Assembly (NCBI RefSeq): GCF_900096585.1
Contig: NZ_FMYH01000002.1
Coordinates: 517,997-581,996, forward strand
Direction: 5' to 3'
DNA: 64,000 nt
Source: Sanguibacter gelidistatuariae
Lineage (GTDB): Bacteria > Actinomycetota > Actinomycetes > Actinomycetales > Cellulomonadaceae
Each line of letters begins with the position of its first letter. Within the stretch, counting starts at the first letter, position 1. The notes beneath the pieces were generated by a model, which was not told the origin of the DNA, made no database searches, and was given only the letters and a program-made list of their open reading frames with translations. Positions 41,175 to 49,657 of the stretch are shown piece after piece. Position numbers and translations under genes: made by a program.

Positions 41175-41249
41175 GTCCGCTGAGTGCGGGCAAATGGCTG
41201 CCCGATATCCGTTATGGGCAGCCGTTTCCCCGCACTCAGCGGACTTTTT
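41175..41249. repeat. long palindromic hairpin, family II, copy 2, with T-run
   Basis: Two 29-base arms (41175-41203 and 41216-41244) pair with one mismatch and one G-T pair around the 12-base loop GATATCCGTTAT. Arms and loop are close to the copy at 31873. Here it is followed at once by TTTTT, so it can serve as the terminator of the eda-kdgK operon. Confidence 0.88.
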
Positions 41250-41325
41250 GCTGGCTTCTTGGGCGCTCGGTACGCTTCGAGCGCGGGTGGATGGGCGGCG
41301 GTGGCGTCGGGGGAGAAGGTCGTCT

Positions 41326-41395
41326 CGTCAGGGATGCGTCAACGCCGTGGTCACCCCCGTCAAGGTCTCGTCAACGCCGCGTCTTCTGAGGTCAG
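41326..41395 (+). promoter_or_regulatory. phased CGTCA repeat array upstream of kdp (candidate KdpE sites)
   Basis: CGTCAG at 41326, CGTCAA at 41337, 41358 and 41369, and GGTCAG at 41390 are spaced 11, 21, 11 and 21 bases apart, so all lie on one face of the helix. Two of them extend to the identical 11-mer CGTCAACGCCG (41337 and 41369). A -10-like TAGACC (41403-41408) follows. This is the layout expected for an OmpR-family activator such as KdpE. The rest of the 332-base spacer holds the hairpin before it and an AGGTGCGCACCT palindrome (41411-41422). Confidence 0.6.
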
Positions 41396-41492
41396 CGACG
41401 CGTAGACCTGAAGGTGCGCACCTCAGGTGCGTCGGCACGGCCGAGCGGTCCACCAGGACCCACGGCCGGTGTGCTGCCCGACGTCAGAAGGC

Positions 41493-41606
41493 ATGACAAC
41501 CATGGCCGACGTGGCCTTCATCCTCCTCACCATCGCGTTCTTCACCGCGATCGCGGTGCTCGCCCGGCATGCCGGCGACTCCGACTCACCCAAGGACCGC
41601 TCGTGA
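41493..41606 (+). CDS. one-helix microprotein ahead of kdpF
   Basis: A 37-residue ORF starting MTTMADVAFILLTIAFFTAI, with one transmembrane helix followed by a polar tail ending DSPKDRS. AGAAGG precedes it. ATG at 41502 is an alternative start with better spacing. Its TGA stop overlaps the GTG start of kdpF, so the two are translationally coupled. Length and topology resemble KdpF itself (about 30 residues, one helix), but the sequence is different. It may be a second small lipid-like stabiliser of the Kdp complex. I do not recognise a named family. Confidence 0.65.
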   Translation: MTTMADVAFILLTIAFFTAIAVLARHAGDSDSPKDRS

Positions 41607-41713
41607 GCGCCCCCGACTGGGTGGGCCTGGTCGTGGCAGCCGCGCTGCTCGTCTATCTCTTCGCCGGTCTGATCCGCGCCGGCGGCGCCGGCCGCGCTGG
41701 CAAGGGGCGGTGA
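41603..41713 (+). CDS. kdpF: potassium-transporting ATPase small subunit KdpF
   Basis: A 36-residue peptide, MSAPDWVGLVVAAALLVYLF plus a basic Gly/Ala-rich end. A single transmembrane helix with LLVYLFAGLIR near the end is the KdpF pattern, which stabilises the KdpABC complex in the membrane. GTG at 41603 overlaps the stop of the microprotein upstream. kdpA starts 3 bases after its stop. Confidence 0.85.
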   Translation: MSAPDWVGLVVAAALLVYLFAGLIRAGGAGRAGKGR

Positions 41714-41716
41714 CCC

Positions 41717-43381
41717 GTGAGCTCACCATGGATGGCCATCGGCCAGATCTCTGTCCTGCTCATCGCCCTCGCGGCGGTGCACCTGCCCCTGGGTGCCTAC
41801 CTCGCCCGGGTCTACACGAGCCCCAAGCACCTGCGCGTCGAGCGCGCCGGCTACCGTCTCATGCGGGTCGACGCCGACGCCGAGCAGAAGTGGAGCTCCT
41901 ACCTCTTCTCCCTGCTCGGCTTCTCGATGGCCTCGCTGCTCTTCCTCTACGCCCTCGGCCGGCTCCAGAATCATCTGCCGATGAGCCTCGGCGTGAGCGC
42001 CTTCGACCCGGCAGGCGCCTGGAACACCGCAGTCTCCTTCGTGGCCAACACGAACTGGCAGTGGTACTCCGGTGAAGCGGCCGCCGGTCACTTCTACCAG
42101 ATGGCCGGCCTCGCGGTGCAGAACTTCGTCTCCGCGGCCGTGGGCATCTCCGTGGCGATCGCGCTGATCCGCGGCTTCCAGCGCTCGGGCACAGACGGGC
42201 GCCTCGGCAACTTCTGGTCCGACCTCACCCGCACCTGCGTCCGGGTGCTGCTGCCGATGGCCTTCCTCGGCGCGATCGTGCTGCTCGCCACCGGCGTGAT
42301 CCAGAACTTCGACAGCCACACCGCGGTCCAGACCGTGACCGGTGCGACCCAGAGCGTGCTCGGCGGACCGGTCGCCTCCCAGGAGGTCATCAAGGAGCTC
42401 GGCACGAACGGTGGCGGCTTCTTCAACGCGAACTCCGCGCACCCCTTCGAGAACCCCACCCCGATCAGCAACCTCTTCGAGATCTTCCTCATCCTCGTCA
42501 TCCCGTTCACGCTGCCGCGCACCTTCGGCATCATGGTCGGGGACAAGCGACAGGGCTGGGCGATCCTCTCGGTCATGTCCAGCCTCTGGCTCGCCTCTGT
42601 CGCGCTGCTCACCTGGGCCGAGATGTCCGGGCCGGGCGCCGTGGCACGAGCCGCCGGCGGTGCGCTGGAAGGCAAGGAGCTCCGGTTCGGAACCGCAGGG
42701 TCGGCGCTGTTCGCGGCCGCGACCACGGGCACCTCGACCGGTGCGGTCAACGCCATGCACGACTCCCTGACCGCCCCCGGAGGCGGGGTTGCGATCTTCG
42801 GCATGCTGCTCGGTGAGGTCGCCCCCGGCGGCGTCGGCACGGGTCTGTACGGGCTGCTCATGCTTGCGATCGTCGCGGTCTTCGTCGGCGGCCTCATGGT
42901 CGGACGGACCCCGGAGTACCTGGGCAAGAAGATCGGCCGGCAGGAGATCACGCTGGTCGCGCTGTACATCCTCACCATGCCGCTGCTGGTCCTCGTCGGG
43001 ACGGCGGTCGCCATCGCGACACCGGCCGGACAGGCCGGGATACAGGAGCTCGGTCCGCACGGCCTCTCCGAGGTCCTCTACGCCGTCACCTCGGCGGCCA
43101 ACAACAACGGCTCGGCCTTCGCTGGGCTGACCGCGGCCACCCCCTTCTACAACACGCTGCTGGGCGTGGCGATGCTCGCCGGTCGCTTTATCCCGATCGC
43201 ACTGGTGCTCGCCCTCGCGGGCCGCTTCGCCAGCCAGCGCACGACGCCGACCACCGCCGGCACGCTTCCCACGCACCAGCCGCTGTTCGTCGGTCTGGTC
43301 GCCGCGGTGACCGTGGTCATCGTCGGCCTCACCTTCATCCCCGTTCTCTCCCTCGGTCCGATTGTGGAGTCCCTGACATGA
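41717..43381 (+). CDS. kdpA: potassium-transporting ATPase subunit A (KdpA)
   Basis: A 554-residue channel-like membrane subunit with about ten hydrophobic helices. The selectivity-filter loops are visible: [48 protein letters not shown] and [13 protein letters not shown]. It binds and moves K+ in the KdpFABC pump. GTG at 41717. Its stop overlaps the kdpB start (ATGA at 43378-43381), so stoichiometric expression by translational coupling is likely. Confidence 0.97.
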   Translation: MSSPWMAIGQISVLLIALAAVHLPLGAYLARVYTSPKHLRVERAGYRLMRVDADAEQKWSSYLFSLLGFSMASLLFLYALGRLQNHLPMSLGVSAFDPAGAWNTAVSFVANTNWQWYSGEAAAGHFYQMAGLAVQNFVSAAVGISVAIALIRGFQRSGTDGRLGNFWSDLTRTCVRVLLPMAFLGAIVLLATGVIQNFDSHTAVQTVTGATQSVLGGPVASQEVIKELGTNGGGFFNANSAHPFENPTPISNLFEIFLILVIPFTLPRTFGIMVGDKRQGWAILSVMSSLWLASVALLTWAEMSGPGAVARAAGGALEGKELRFGTAGSALFAAATTGTSTGAVNAMHDSLTAPGGGVAIFGMLLGEVAPGGVGTGLYGLLMLAIVAVFVGGLMVGRTPEYLGKKIGRQEITLVALYILTMPLLVLVGTAVAIATPAGQAGIQELGPHGLSEVLYAVTSAANNNGSAFAGLTAATPFYNTLLGVAMLAGRFIPIALVLALAGRFASQRTTPTTAGTLPTHQPLFVGLVAAVTVVIVGLTFIPVLSLGPIVESLT

Positions 43382-45516
43382 GCGCACCTACGCTGACCAG
43401 CGTCGAGGCATCGCCGAACCCGCACGCGCACTCCGCCCGCACCGCTTCCGCCCTGAGCTGGGCACAGATCCGCGGCGCCATGCCCGACGCGCTGCGCAAG
43501 CTCAACCCGAAGGAGATGGTGGCCTCACCGGTCCTGTTCGTCGTCGAGGTCGGCGCCGTCCTGACGACCGGGCTGGCGATCACCGACCCGTCGTTGTTCG
43601 CCATCCTCATCACGATCTGGCTGTGGGCGACGGTCCTCTTCGCGACCCTCGCGGAGTCCATCGCCGAGAGCCGCGGCAAGGCGCAGGCATCCAGCCTGCG
43701 CGCGACGCAGAAGCAGACGACGGCGCGGAAGGTGATCGCGGCGTCGGGCACCTCGAAGCTCACCTCCGGGTTCACCCGGATGGCGACCGAGGACGTGCCG
43801 TCGGCCAGCCTCGCGGTCGGCGACGTCGTGCTCGTCTCGGCCGGGGAGACCATCCCCGGCGACGGCGACGTCGTGGAAGGCGCAGCCTCGGTCGACGAGT
43901 CCGCGATCACGGGGGAGTCCGCCCCGGTGATCCGCGAGTCCGGCGGTGACCGCTCCGCGGTGACCGGTGGCACCGTGGTGCTCTCGGACACGATCGCGAT
44001 CCGGATCACCGCACCGGCCGGGTCGACCTTCGTCGACCGGATGATCGCCCTCGTCGAAGGATCCGAGCGGCAGCGCACCCCCAACGAGATCGCGCTGAAC
44101 ATCCTGCTCACGTCGCTGACGATCATCTTCCTGCTGGCAGTGGTCACCCTGCAGCCCTTCGCGATCTACTCCGGCTCACCGCAGTCGCTGCTCGTCCTGG
44201 TGGCGCTGCTCGTCTGCCTCATCCCCACCACGATCGGGGCGCTGCTCTCCGCGATCGGGATCGCCGGCATGGACCGACTCGTCCAGCGCAACGTCCTGGC
44301 CATGTCCGGGCGGGCCGTGGAGGCCGCCGGCGACGTCGACGTCCTTCTACTGGATAAGACCGGAACGATCACCTATGGCAATCGCCGGGCCACCGACCTG
44401 CTGGTAGCCACCGGGGCGACCATCGAGGAGCTCGCGGGCGCCGCCCGCCTGGCCTCCCTCGCCGACGAGACCCCCGAGGGACGCAGCGTCCTGGTGCTCA
44501 TCGACGAGAAGTTCTCAGGTCCCGGCGCCGAGCCGCTCGCCGACATCCTCGGCGCCGAGCTTGTGCCCTTCTCCGCGCACACCCGGATGTCCGGGATCGA
44601 CCTGGCCGGCCCGGACGGCCTGCGCATCCGCAAGGGCGCCGCGAGCACGGTCGCACGCTGGGTGCACTCGACCGGGGGCGTGACCCCCGACCAGATCGAG
44701 ACCCTGGTCGACGGCGTGTCGATGACCGGGGGCACCCCGCTCGTCGTCGCCCAGCAGTATGGCTCGGGCCCGGCCCGGGTGCTTGGCGTCATCCACCTCA
44801 AGGACGTCGTCAAGGAAGGGCTGCGCGAGCGTTTCGACGAGCTGCGCGCCATGGGCATCCGCACGATCATGGTCACCGGCGACAACGCGATCACGGCCCG
44901 TGCGATCGCGGCCGAGGCCGGGGTCGACGACGTGCTCGCGGAGGCGACGCCGGAGGACAAGCTGGTGCTCATCCGGCGCGAGCAGGCCGGCGGCCGGCTC
45001 GTGGCGATGGCCGGGGACGGCACGAACGACGCCCCCGCCTTGGCCCAGGCCGACGTCGGCGTCGCGATGAACACCGGGACGTCGGCGGCGAAGGAGGCCG
45101 GCAACATGGTCGACCTCGACTCCGACCCGACCAAACTCATCGAGATCGTCCGGATCGGCAAGCAGCTGCTCATCACCCGCGGTGCGCTGACCACCTTCTC
45201 GATCGCCAACGACATCGCAAAGTACTTCGCGATCCTGCCGGCGATGTTCATGGTGGTCTTCCCCCAGCTGGAGGTGCTCAACATCATGGGCCTGTCCAGC
45301 CCGGAGTCGGCGATCCTCTCGGCCGTGATCTTCAACGCCTTGATCATCGTGGTGCTCATCCCACTCTCGCTGCGCGGGGTGCGCTACCGACCGGTCGCCG
45401 CGTCCGCGCTGCTGCGCCGCAACCTGCTGATCTACGGGCTCGGCGGCCTGATCGCTCCGTTCATCGGGATCAAGCTCATCGACCTGCTCACCTCACTTCT
45501 CCCCGGGATCGGCTGA
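43378..45516 (+). CDS. kdpB: potassium-transporting P-type ATPase subunit B (KdpB)
   Basis: A 712-residue P-type ATPase. The phosphorylated Asp is in [13 protein letters not shown] (near residue 325), the actuator motif is ITGES, and the hinge is [18 protein letters not shown]. Six to seven membrane helices match KdpB. It couples ATP hydrolysis to K+ uptake through KdpA. ATG at 43378 overlaps the kdpA stop. kdpC starts one base after its stop. Confidence 0.97.
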   Translation: MSAPTLTSVEASPNPHAHSARTASALSWAQIRGAMPDALRKLNPKEMVASPVLFVVEVGAVLTTGLAITDPSLFAILITIWLWATVLFATLAESIAESRGKAQASSLRATQKQTTARKVIAASGTSKLTSGFTRMATEDVPSASLAVGDVVLVSAGETIPGDGDVVEGAASVDESAITGESAPVIRESGGDRSAVTGGTVVLSDTIAIRITAPAGSTFVDRMIALVEGSERQRTPNEIALNILLTSLTIIFLLAVVTLQPFAIYSGSPQSLLVLVALLVCLIPTTIGALLSAIGIAGMDRLVQRNVLAMSGRAVEAAGDVDVLLLDKTGTITYGNRRATDLLVATGATIEELAGAARLASLADETPEGRSVLVLIDEKFSGPGAEPLADILGAELVPFSAHTRMSGIDLAGPDGLRIRKGAASTVARWVHSTGGVTPDQIETLVDGVSMTGGTPLVVAQQYGSGPARVLGVIHLKDVVKEGLRERFDELRAMGIRTIMVTGDNAITARAIAAEAGVDDVLAEATPEDKLVLIRREQAGGRLVAMAGDGTNDAPALAQADVGVAMNTGTSAAKEAGNMVDLDSDPTKLIEIVRIGKQLLITRGALTTFSIANDIAKYFAILPAMFMVVFPQLEVLNIMGLSSPESAILSAVIFNALIIVVLIPLSLRGVRYRPVAASALLRRNLLIYGLGGLIAPFIGIKLIDLLTSLLPGIG

Positions 45517-45517
45517 C

Positions 45518-46207
45518 ATGGCTCACGACAACAACTCCTCCGTCCACCCGGCGGGGCAGCGATCCCTCGGGTTGCGCCGCGGGTCGGTCTCCCTCGCCCG
45601 GCAGACGCTGGCCGGCTTTCGGGTGCTGCTCGTCCTGACCGTCCTGCTCGGGGTGATCTACCCGGTCGCCGTCTTCGCCGTCGGGCAGGTGGGCCTGCGC
45701 TGGCAGGCGAACGGCTCGCTGCTGCTGGCCGACGGCAGCCACGCGGACACCCGCTCGACCGGGGCTGGGACGGACAACGCGGTGGTGGGCTCCGCGCTCA
45801 TCGGCCAGCAGTTCACCGGTGACGAGTGGTTCCACCCCCGCCCGTCGGCGGCTGGCGACGGCTATGACACCCTCGCATCCGCGGGTTCCAACCTCGGACC
45901 GCTCAACCTGGACCTGGTAGCCACGATCGAGGAGCGGCGCGCCGAGGTCTCCGCGGCCGACGGCACCGTGGCGGGCGACGTGCCGCCCGACGCCCTCACC
46001 GCCTCCGCCTCCGGCCTGGACCCGCACATCTCCCCGGCCTACGCCGCCCAGCAGGCCGAACGGGTGGCCACGGCGCGCGGCCTCGACCAGGCTGCGGTGA
46101 CTGCTCTGGTCGCCGAGCACACCGCGGGTCGCGACCTCGGCGTGCTCGGCGAGCCGCGGGTCAACGTGCTCGAGCTGAACCTGGCTCTTGAGAAGATGTC
46201 CTCATGA
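45518..46207 (+). CDS. kdpC: potassium-transporting ATPase subunit C (KdpC)
   Basis: A 229-residue protein with one N-terminal helix (about residues 29-50, VLLVLTVLLGVIYPVAVFAV) and an extracytoplasmic domain. ALIGQQFTGDEWFHPRPSA, GSNLGP and DPHISPAYAAQQAERVA are KdpC signatures. It assembles the KdpFABC complex. ATG at 45518. The kdpD start lies only a few bases past its stop. Confidence 0.96.
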   Translation: MAHDNNSSVHPAGQRSLGLRRGSVSLARQTLAGFRVLLVLTVLLGVIYPVAVFAVGQVGLRWQANGSLLLADGSHADTRSTGAGTDNAVVGSALIGQQFTGDEWFHPRPSAAGDGYDTLASAGSNLGPLNLDLVATIEERRAEVSAADGTVAGDVPPDALTASASGLDPHISPAYAAQQAERVATARGLDQAAVTALVAEHTAGRDLGVLGEPRVNVLELNLALEKMSS

Positions 46208-46216
46208 TTGATGCAG

Positions 46217-48787
46217 ATGTCTGATCGATCCTCCTCCTCGGAGGACCGACGCCCCGGGCGGCTCACGGTATATCTGGGAGCCGCCCCTGGCGTGGGCAAG
46301 ACCTTCTCGATGCTCGGGGAGGCGCGACGACGCCGGGAGCGCGGGACCGACGTCGTCATCGGTCTCGTGGAGACGCACTCTCGCGAGGGCACCCAGAGCC
46401 AGATCGTCGACCTCGAGATCGTGCCCCGCACGATCGTCATGTACCGGGGCACCGAGCTCGGCGAGATGGACGTCGATGCCGTCCTGGCTCGCGCCCCCGA
46501 GGTGGTCCTCGTCGACGAGCTCGCGCACACCAACGCCCCAGGCTCGCACCACGCCAAGCGCTGGCAGGACGTCGAGGACCTCCTGGCCGCCGGGATCGAC
46601 GTCGTGACCACGGTGAACATCCAGCACCTGGAGTCCCTCAGCGCGGACGTGGAGACGATCACCGGCGTCCGCCAGCGCGAGACCGTGCCGGACCGGGTGG
46701 TGCGCAGCGCCGACCAGATCCAGCTCGTCGACCTGTCCCCGGACGCCCTGCGCCGGCGGCTCGCACACGGCAACGTCTACCGAGCCGAGCAGATCGACGC
46801 CTCGTTGTCCTCCTACTTCCGGGTCGGGAACCTCACCGCGCTGCGCGAGCTTGCGCTGCTGTGGCTCGCCGACAGCGTCGACGATGCCCTGACCCAGTAC
46901 CGCAGCGACCACGCGATCGAGGGGACGTGGCCCGCGCGCGAACGCATCGTGGTGGCCGTGACGGGCGGGCCCGAGGGCGAGACGCTCCTGCGCCGCGGAG
47001 CCAGGATCGCCCAGCGGGCGGCCGGGTCGGAGCTGCTGGCTGTGCACGTGCTCGCGACCGACGGGCTGCCCAGTGCCCCCGCCTCGGCCATCGCCGCGGA
47101 CCGCGAGCTCGTCGAGGCGCTCGGCGGCAGCTTCCACTCCGTGGTCGGAGAGGACGTGCCCAGCGCGGTCGTCGACTTCGCCCAGGGGGTCAACGCGACG
47201 ATGATCGTCGTCGGCGTCTCCCGGAACTCGCGGCTGCGCGAGGCGCTGCTCGGGTCGTCGAGCACCCAGATGGCCCAGCTCGCCGGGACGATCGACGTGC
47301 ACCTGGTCACCCACGAGCGGGCGCGTGCCGGGTCGCTGCTGCGGGCCCGCTGGTCGGCCTTGTCCCGGCCGCGGCTGCTCGCCGGGTGGCTGCTCGCGAT
47401 CGTCGTACCGGCGCTGCTCACCTGGGTCTTCTGGATCCAGGGGGACACCCTCTCGCTGTCGACCGAGCTCATGCTCTTCCTCGCCGGGATGGTCGGCGTG
47501 GCGATCGTGGGCGGGCTGTGGCCGGCCCTTGTCGCCGCGCTCCTGTCCTTCGTCTGCGTCAACTGGTTCTTCACAGCCCCCACCGGCATGCTCACCGTCG
47601 CCGACCCGGAGAACCTCCTCGCGCTGGTCGTCTTCGTGGTTGTGGCCGTCGCGGTCGCCTCGGTCGTCGACCTTGCCGCGCGGCGCACCGTGCAGGCATT
47701 TCGTTCGAGGGCTGAAGCCACTACTCTGGCGGCTCTGTCTCGGTCGGTCATGTCGGGGGAGGACACCGCCGAGGCTGTGGTCTCCCGGCTCGCTGAGACG
47801 TTCTCTGTGCCCGAGGTCCGGCTCGAGGAGCGCGCCGGACCGGGGGAGGCGTGGACCGTGCTCGCTCAGGCGAGCCGGCCCGGACCGGGCGCAGGCGGCC
47901 CGGCGCCCGCCGGGGCCACGACGGTCGTGGCGATCTCCCCGGACCGGCGCCTCGTCGTCGAGCGCGTGCTGCCGGCGAGCGACCAGCAGGTGCTCGAGGC
48001 CTTCGCCGCGCAGGCCGGCCTCGTGCTGGAGTACCGGCGGTTGCGGGAGCAGGGCGCCGCTGCGGCCGTGCTCGAGCAGGCGGACGCGACCCGCACCGCG
48101 CTGCTCGCCTCCGTCTCGCACGACCTACGGACCCCGCTCGCCTCGATCCGCGCCGCGATCGACGGCCTGAGCGCACCGGATGTCCAGGTCGACGAGGACG
48201 ACGAGGCGGCCCTGCTCGAGACGATCGCGGAGTCCACCACCCGGCTCGAACGGCTCATCGCCAACCTGCTCGACCTCTCCCGAATCCAGATGGGCAGCGT
48301 GCGGCCGATGGTCCGGGCGGTCTCGGTCGACGAGGTGGTGCCCTTCGCCCTCGAGCCCTTCGCGCCCGGGCAGGTCACCATGGACGTGCCCGACAACCTG
48401 CCGCTCGTGCTGACCGACCCTGGGCTGCTCGAGCGGGTCGTCGCGAACGTCACCGCGAACGCCGTGCGGTTCTCCCCGTCGGGCACGCCTGTGCGGATCA
48501 CCGCCTCGGCCCGTCCGGGCGAGGTCGAGCTGCGGGTGGTCGATCGTGGGCCGGGCCTGGACCAGGCGCGCAAGGAGCGGATGTTTGAGCCGTTCCAGCG
48601 GCTCGGAGACACGTCACCGGAAGGTCTGGGGCTCGGCCTCGCCGTGGCGCAGGGCCTCGCGAGGGCCGTGGGGGCTACGTTGGGCGTCGACGACACACCT
48701 GGGGGAGGGCTGACGATGGTACTGACCGTCCCGACGGCGCCAGCGGCGCCTACCGTGCCCACCATGGCCACCGAGGTACAGGCATGA
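46217..48787 (+). CDS. kdpD: sensor histidine kinase KdpD
   Basis: An 856-residue sensor. The N-terminal KdpD domain has GAAPGVGKTF (Walker A) and LVDELAHTNAPGS. A Usp-like domain covers roughly 240-360, then four membrane helices (about 395-495), a GAF-like segment, and the kinase core with the phospho-His in SVSHDLRTPLAS (near 634), NVTANAVRFSP, and GLGLGLAVAQGL. It senses K+ limitation or turgor and phosphorylates KdpE. ATG at 46217 (MSDRSS) is preferred; ATG at 46211 is in frame. The kdpE start overlaps its stop. Confidence 0.95.
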   Translation: MSDRSSSSEDRRPGRLTVYLGAAPGVGKTFSMLGEARRRRERGTDVVIGLVETHSREGTQSQIVDLEIVPRTIVMYRGTELGEMDVDAVLARAPEVVLVDELAHTNAPGSHHAKRWQDVEDLLAAGIDVVTTVNIQHLESLSADVETITGVRQRETVPDRVVRSADQIQLVDLSPDALRRRLAHGNVYRAEQIDASLSSYFRVGNLTALRELALLWLADSVDDALTQYRSDHAIEGTWPARERIVVAVTGGPEGETLLRRGARIAQRAAGSELLAVHVLATDGLPSAPASAIAADRELVEALGGSFHSVVGEDVPSAVVDFAQGVNATMIVVGVSRNSRLREALLGSSSTQMAQLAGTIDVHLVTHERARAGSLLRARWSALSRPRLLAGWLLAIVVPALLTWVFWIQGDTLSLSTELMLFLAGMVGVAIVGGLWPALVAALLSFVCVNWFFTAPTGMLTVADPENLLALVVFVVVAVAVASVVDLAARRTVQAFRSRAEATTLAALSRSVMSGEDTAEAVVSRLAETFSVPEVRLEERAGPGEAWTVLAQASRPGPGAGGPAPAGATTVVAISPDRRLVVERVLPASDQQVLEAFAAQAGLVLEYRRLREQGAAAAVLEQADATRTALLASVSHDLRTPLASIRAAIDGLSAPDVQVDEDDEAALLETIAESTTRLERLIANLLDLSRIQMGSVRPMVRAVSVDEVVPFALEPFAPGQVTMDVPDNLPLVLTDPGLLERVVANVTANAVRFSPSGTPVRITASARPGEVELRVVDRGPGLDQARKERMFEPFQRLGDTSPEGLGLGLAVAQGLARAVGATLGVDDTPGGGLTMVLTVPTAPAAPTVPTMATEVQA

Positions 48788-49509
48788 GCGCGCCGCCAGG
48801 CAGCGCGTCCCAGGCTGGCGCCGGCAACAAGGTCCTCGTGGTCGACGACGACGCGGGCCTGGTCCGTGCGCTCGCCATCAACCTGCGCGCGCACGGCTGG
48901 TCGGTGACCACCGCCTCCGACGGCGCCCACGCCCTCGACGCCGCGGCCAGCACCCAGCCGGACGTCGTCGTGCTCGACCTCGGCCTGCCGGACATGAGCG
49001 GTCTCGAGGTCATCGCGGGCATCCGCGGCTGGAGCCGGGTCCCGATCGTCGTGCTCTCCGCGCGCCAGCTCGGCGACGACAAGGTCGACGCCCTCGACGC
49101 GGGCGCTGACGACTACGTGACCAAGCCTTTCGCGATGAACGAGCTGCTCGCGCGGCTGCGCGCGGCCGTGCGCCGGGCGGCTCCGGTCGAGGGCGCCGAG
49201 CTCGCCGAGCCGGTCGTCGTCGCCGGTGAGCTGACCATCGACCTTGCCCGACGGCGCGTGCAGCGCGCGGGCGTGGACGTCCGGCTCAGCCCGACCGAGT
49301 GGGCGCTGCTCGAGGTGCTCGTGCGCAACCGCGGCCGGATGGTCGGCCGGGTCCAGCTGCTGCGCGAGGTGTGGGGTCCGGCGTATTCCGCCGAGACCCA
49401 TTACCTGCGCGTCTACACCGCCCAGCTGCGCCGCAAGCTCGAGGCCGACCCGTCCGCCCCGCGCCACATCATCACCCAACCCGGCATGGGCTACCTCTTC
49501 GAACCGTAA
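48784..49509 (+). CDS. kdpE: response regulator KdpE (OmpR family)
   Basis: A 241-residue two-domain regulator. The receiver has VLVVDDDAGLVRAL, the phosphorylated Asp in VVVLDLGLPDMSG, and Lys in YVTKPFAMNELLARLRA. The C-terminal winged helix has LSPTEWALLEVLVRNRGRMV and ETHYLRVYTAQLRRKLE. It activates the kdp operon when phosphorylated by KdpD. The gene overlaps kdpD by 4 bases. The CGTCA array at 41326-41395 is the obvious candidate binding site. A long hairpin follows the gene. Confidence 0.96.
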   Translation: MSAPPGSASQAGAGNKVLVVDDDAGLVRALAINLRAHGWSVTTASDGAHALDAAASTQPDVVVLDLGLPDMSGLEVIAGIRGWSRVPIVVLSARQLGDDKVDALDAGADDYVTKPFAMNELLARLRAAVRRAAPVEGAELAEPVVVAGELTIDLARRRVQRAGVDVRLSPTEWALLEVLVRNRGRMVGRVQLLREVWGPAYSAETHYLRVYTAQLRRKLEADPSAPRHIITQPGMGYLFEP

Positions 49510-49545
49510 CCCGCTGTGGCTCCCGCCCCTCCCCCCCGTCACCTC

Positions 49546-49610
49546 CCGCTGAGTGCTGGGTTTTACATGATCTGTTCGGGCTTTTTGCGTGTAAAATCCC
49601 CACTCAGCGG
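49546..49610. repeat. palindromic hairpin, family II, divergent copy 3
   Basis: The outer 10 base pairs CCGCTGAGTG / CACTCAGCGG (49546-49555 and 49601-49610) are the same as in the copies at 31.9 and 41.2 kb. The inner stem is entirely different, TTTTACA / TGTAAAA (49561-49567 and 49590-49596), with a 22-base loop. It lies between kdpE and the phosphodiesterase gene and could act as a terminator. Confidence 0.82.
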
Positions 49611-49657
49611 TGTGGGGGAGGGGGCGGGCGGCTCAAGGGGGCCGGTACGCTCTGGGC

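Noticed and set aside
41255-41490. A c-di-AMP or other riboswitch in the kdp leader
   Set aside because: I could not recognise any conserved riboswitch core there; the phased repeats and short palindromes are explained better as protein-binding sites.
46202-48121. A 639-codon frame antisense to kdpD
   Set aside because: It has no domains and the composition of an antisense shadow; kdpD on the other strand is complete.
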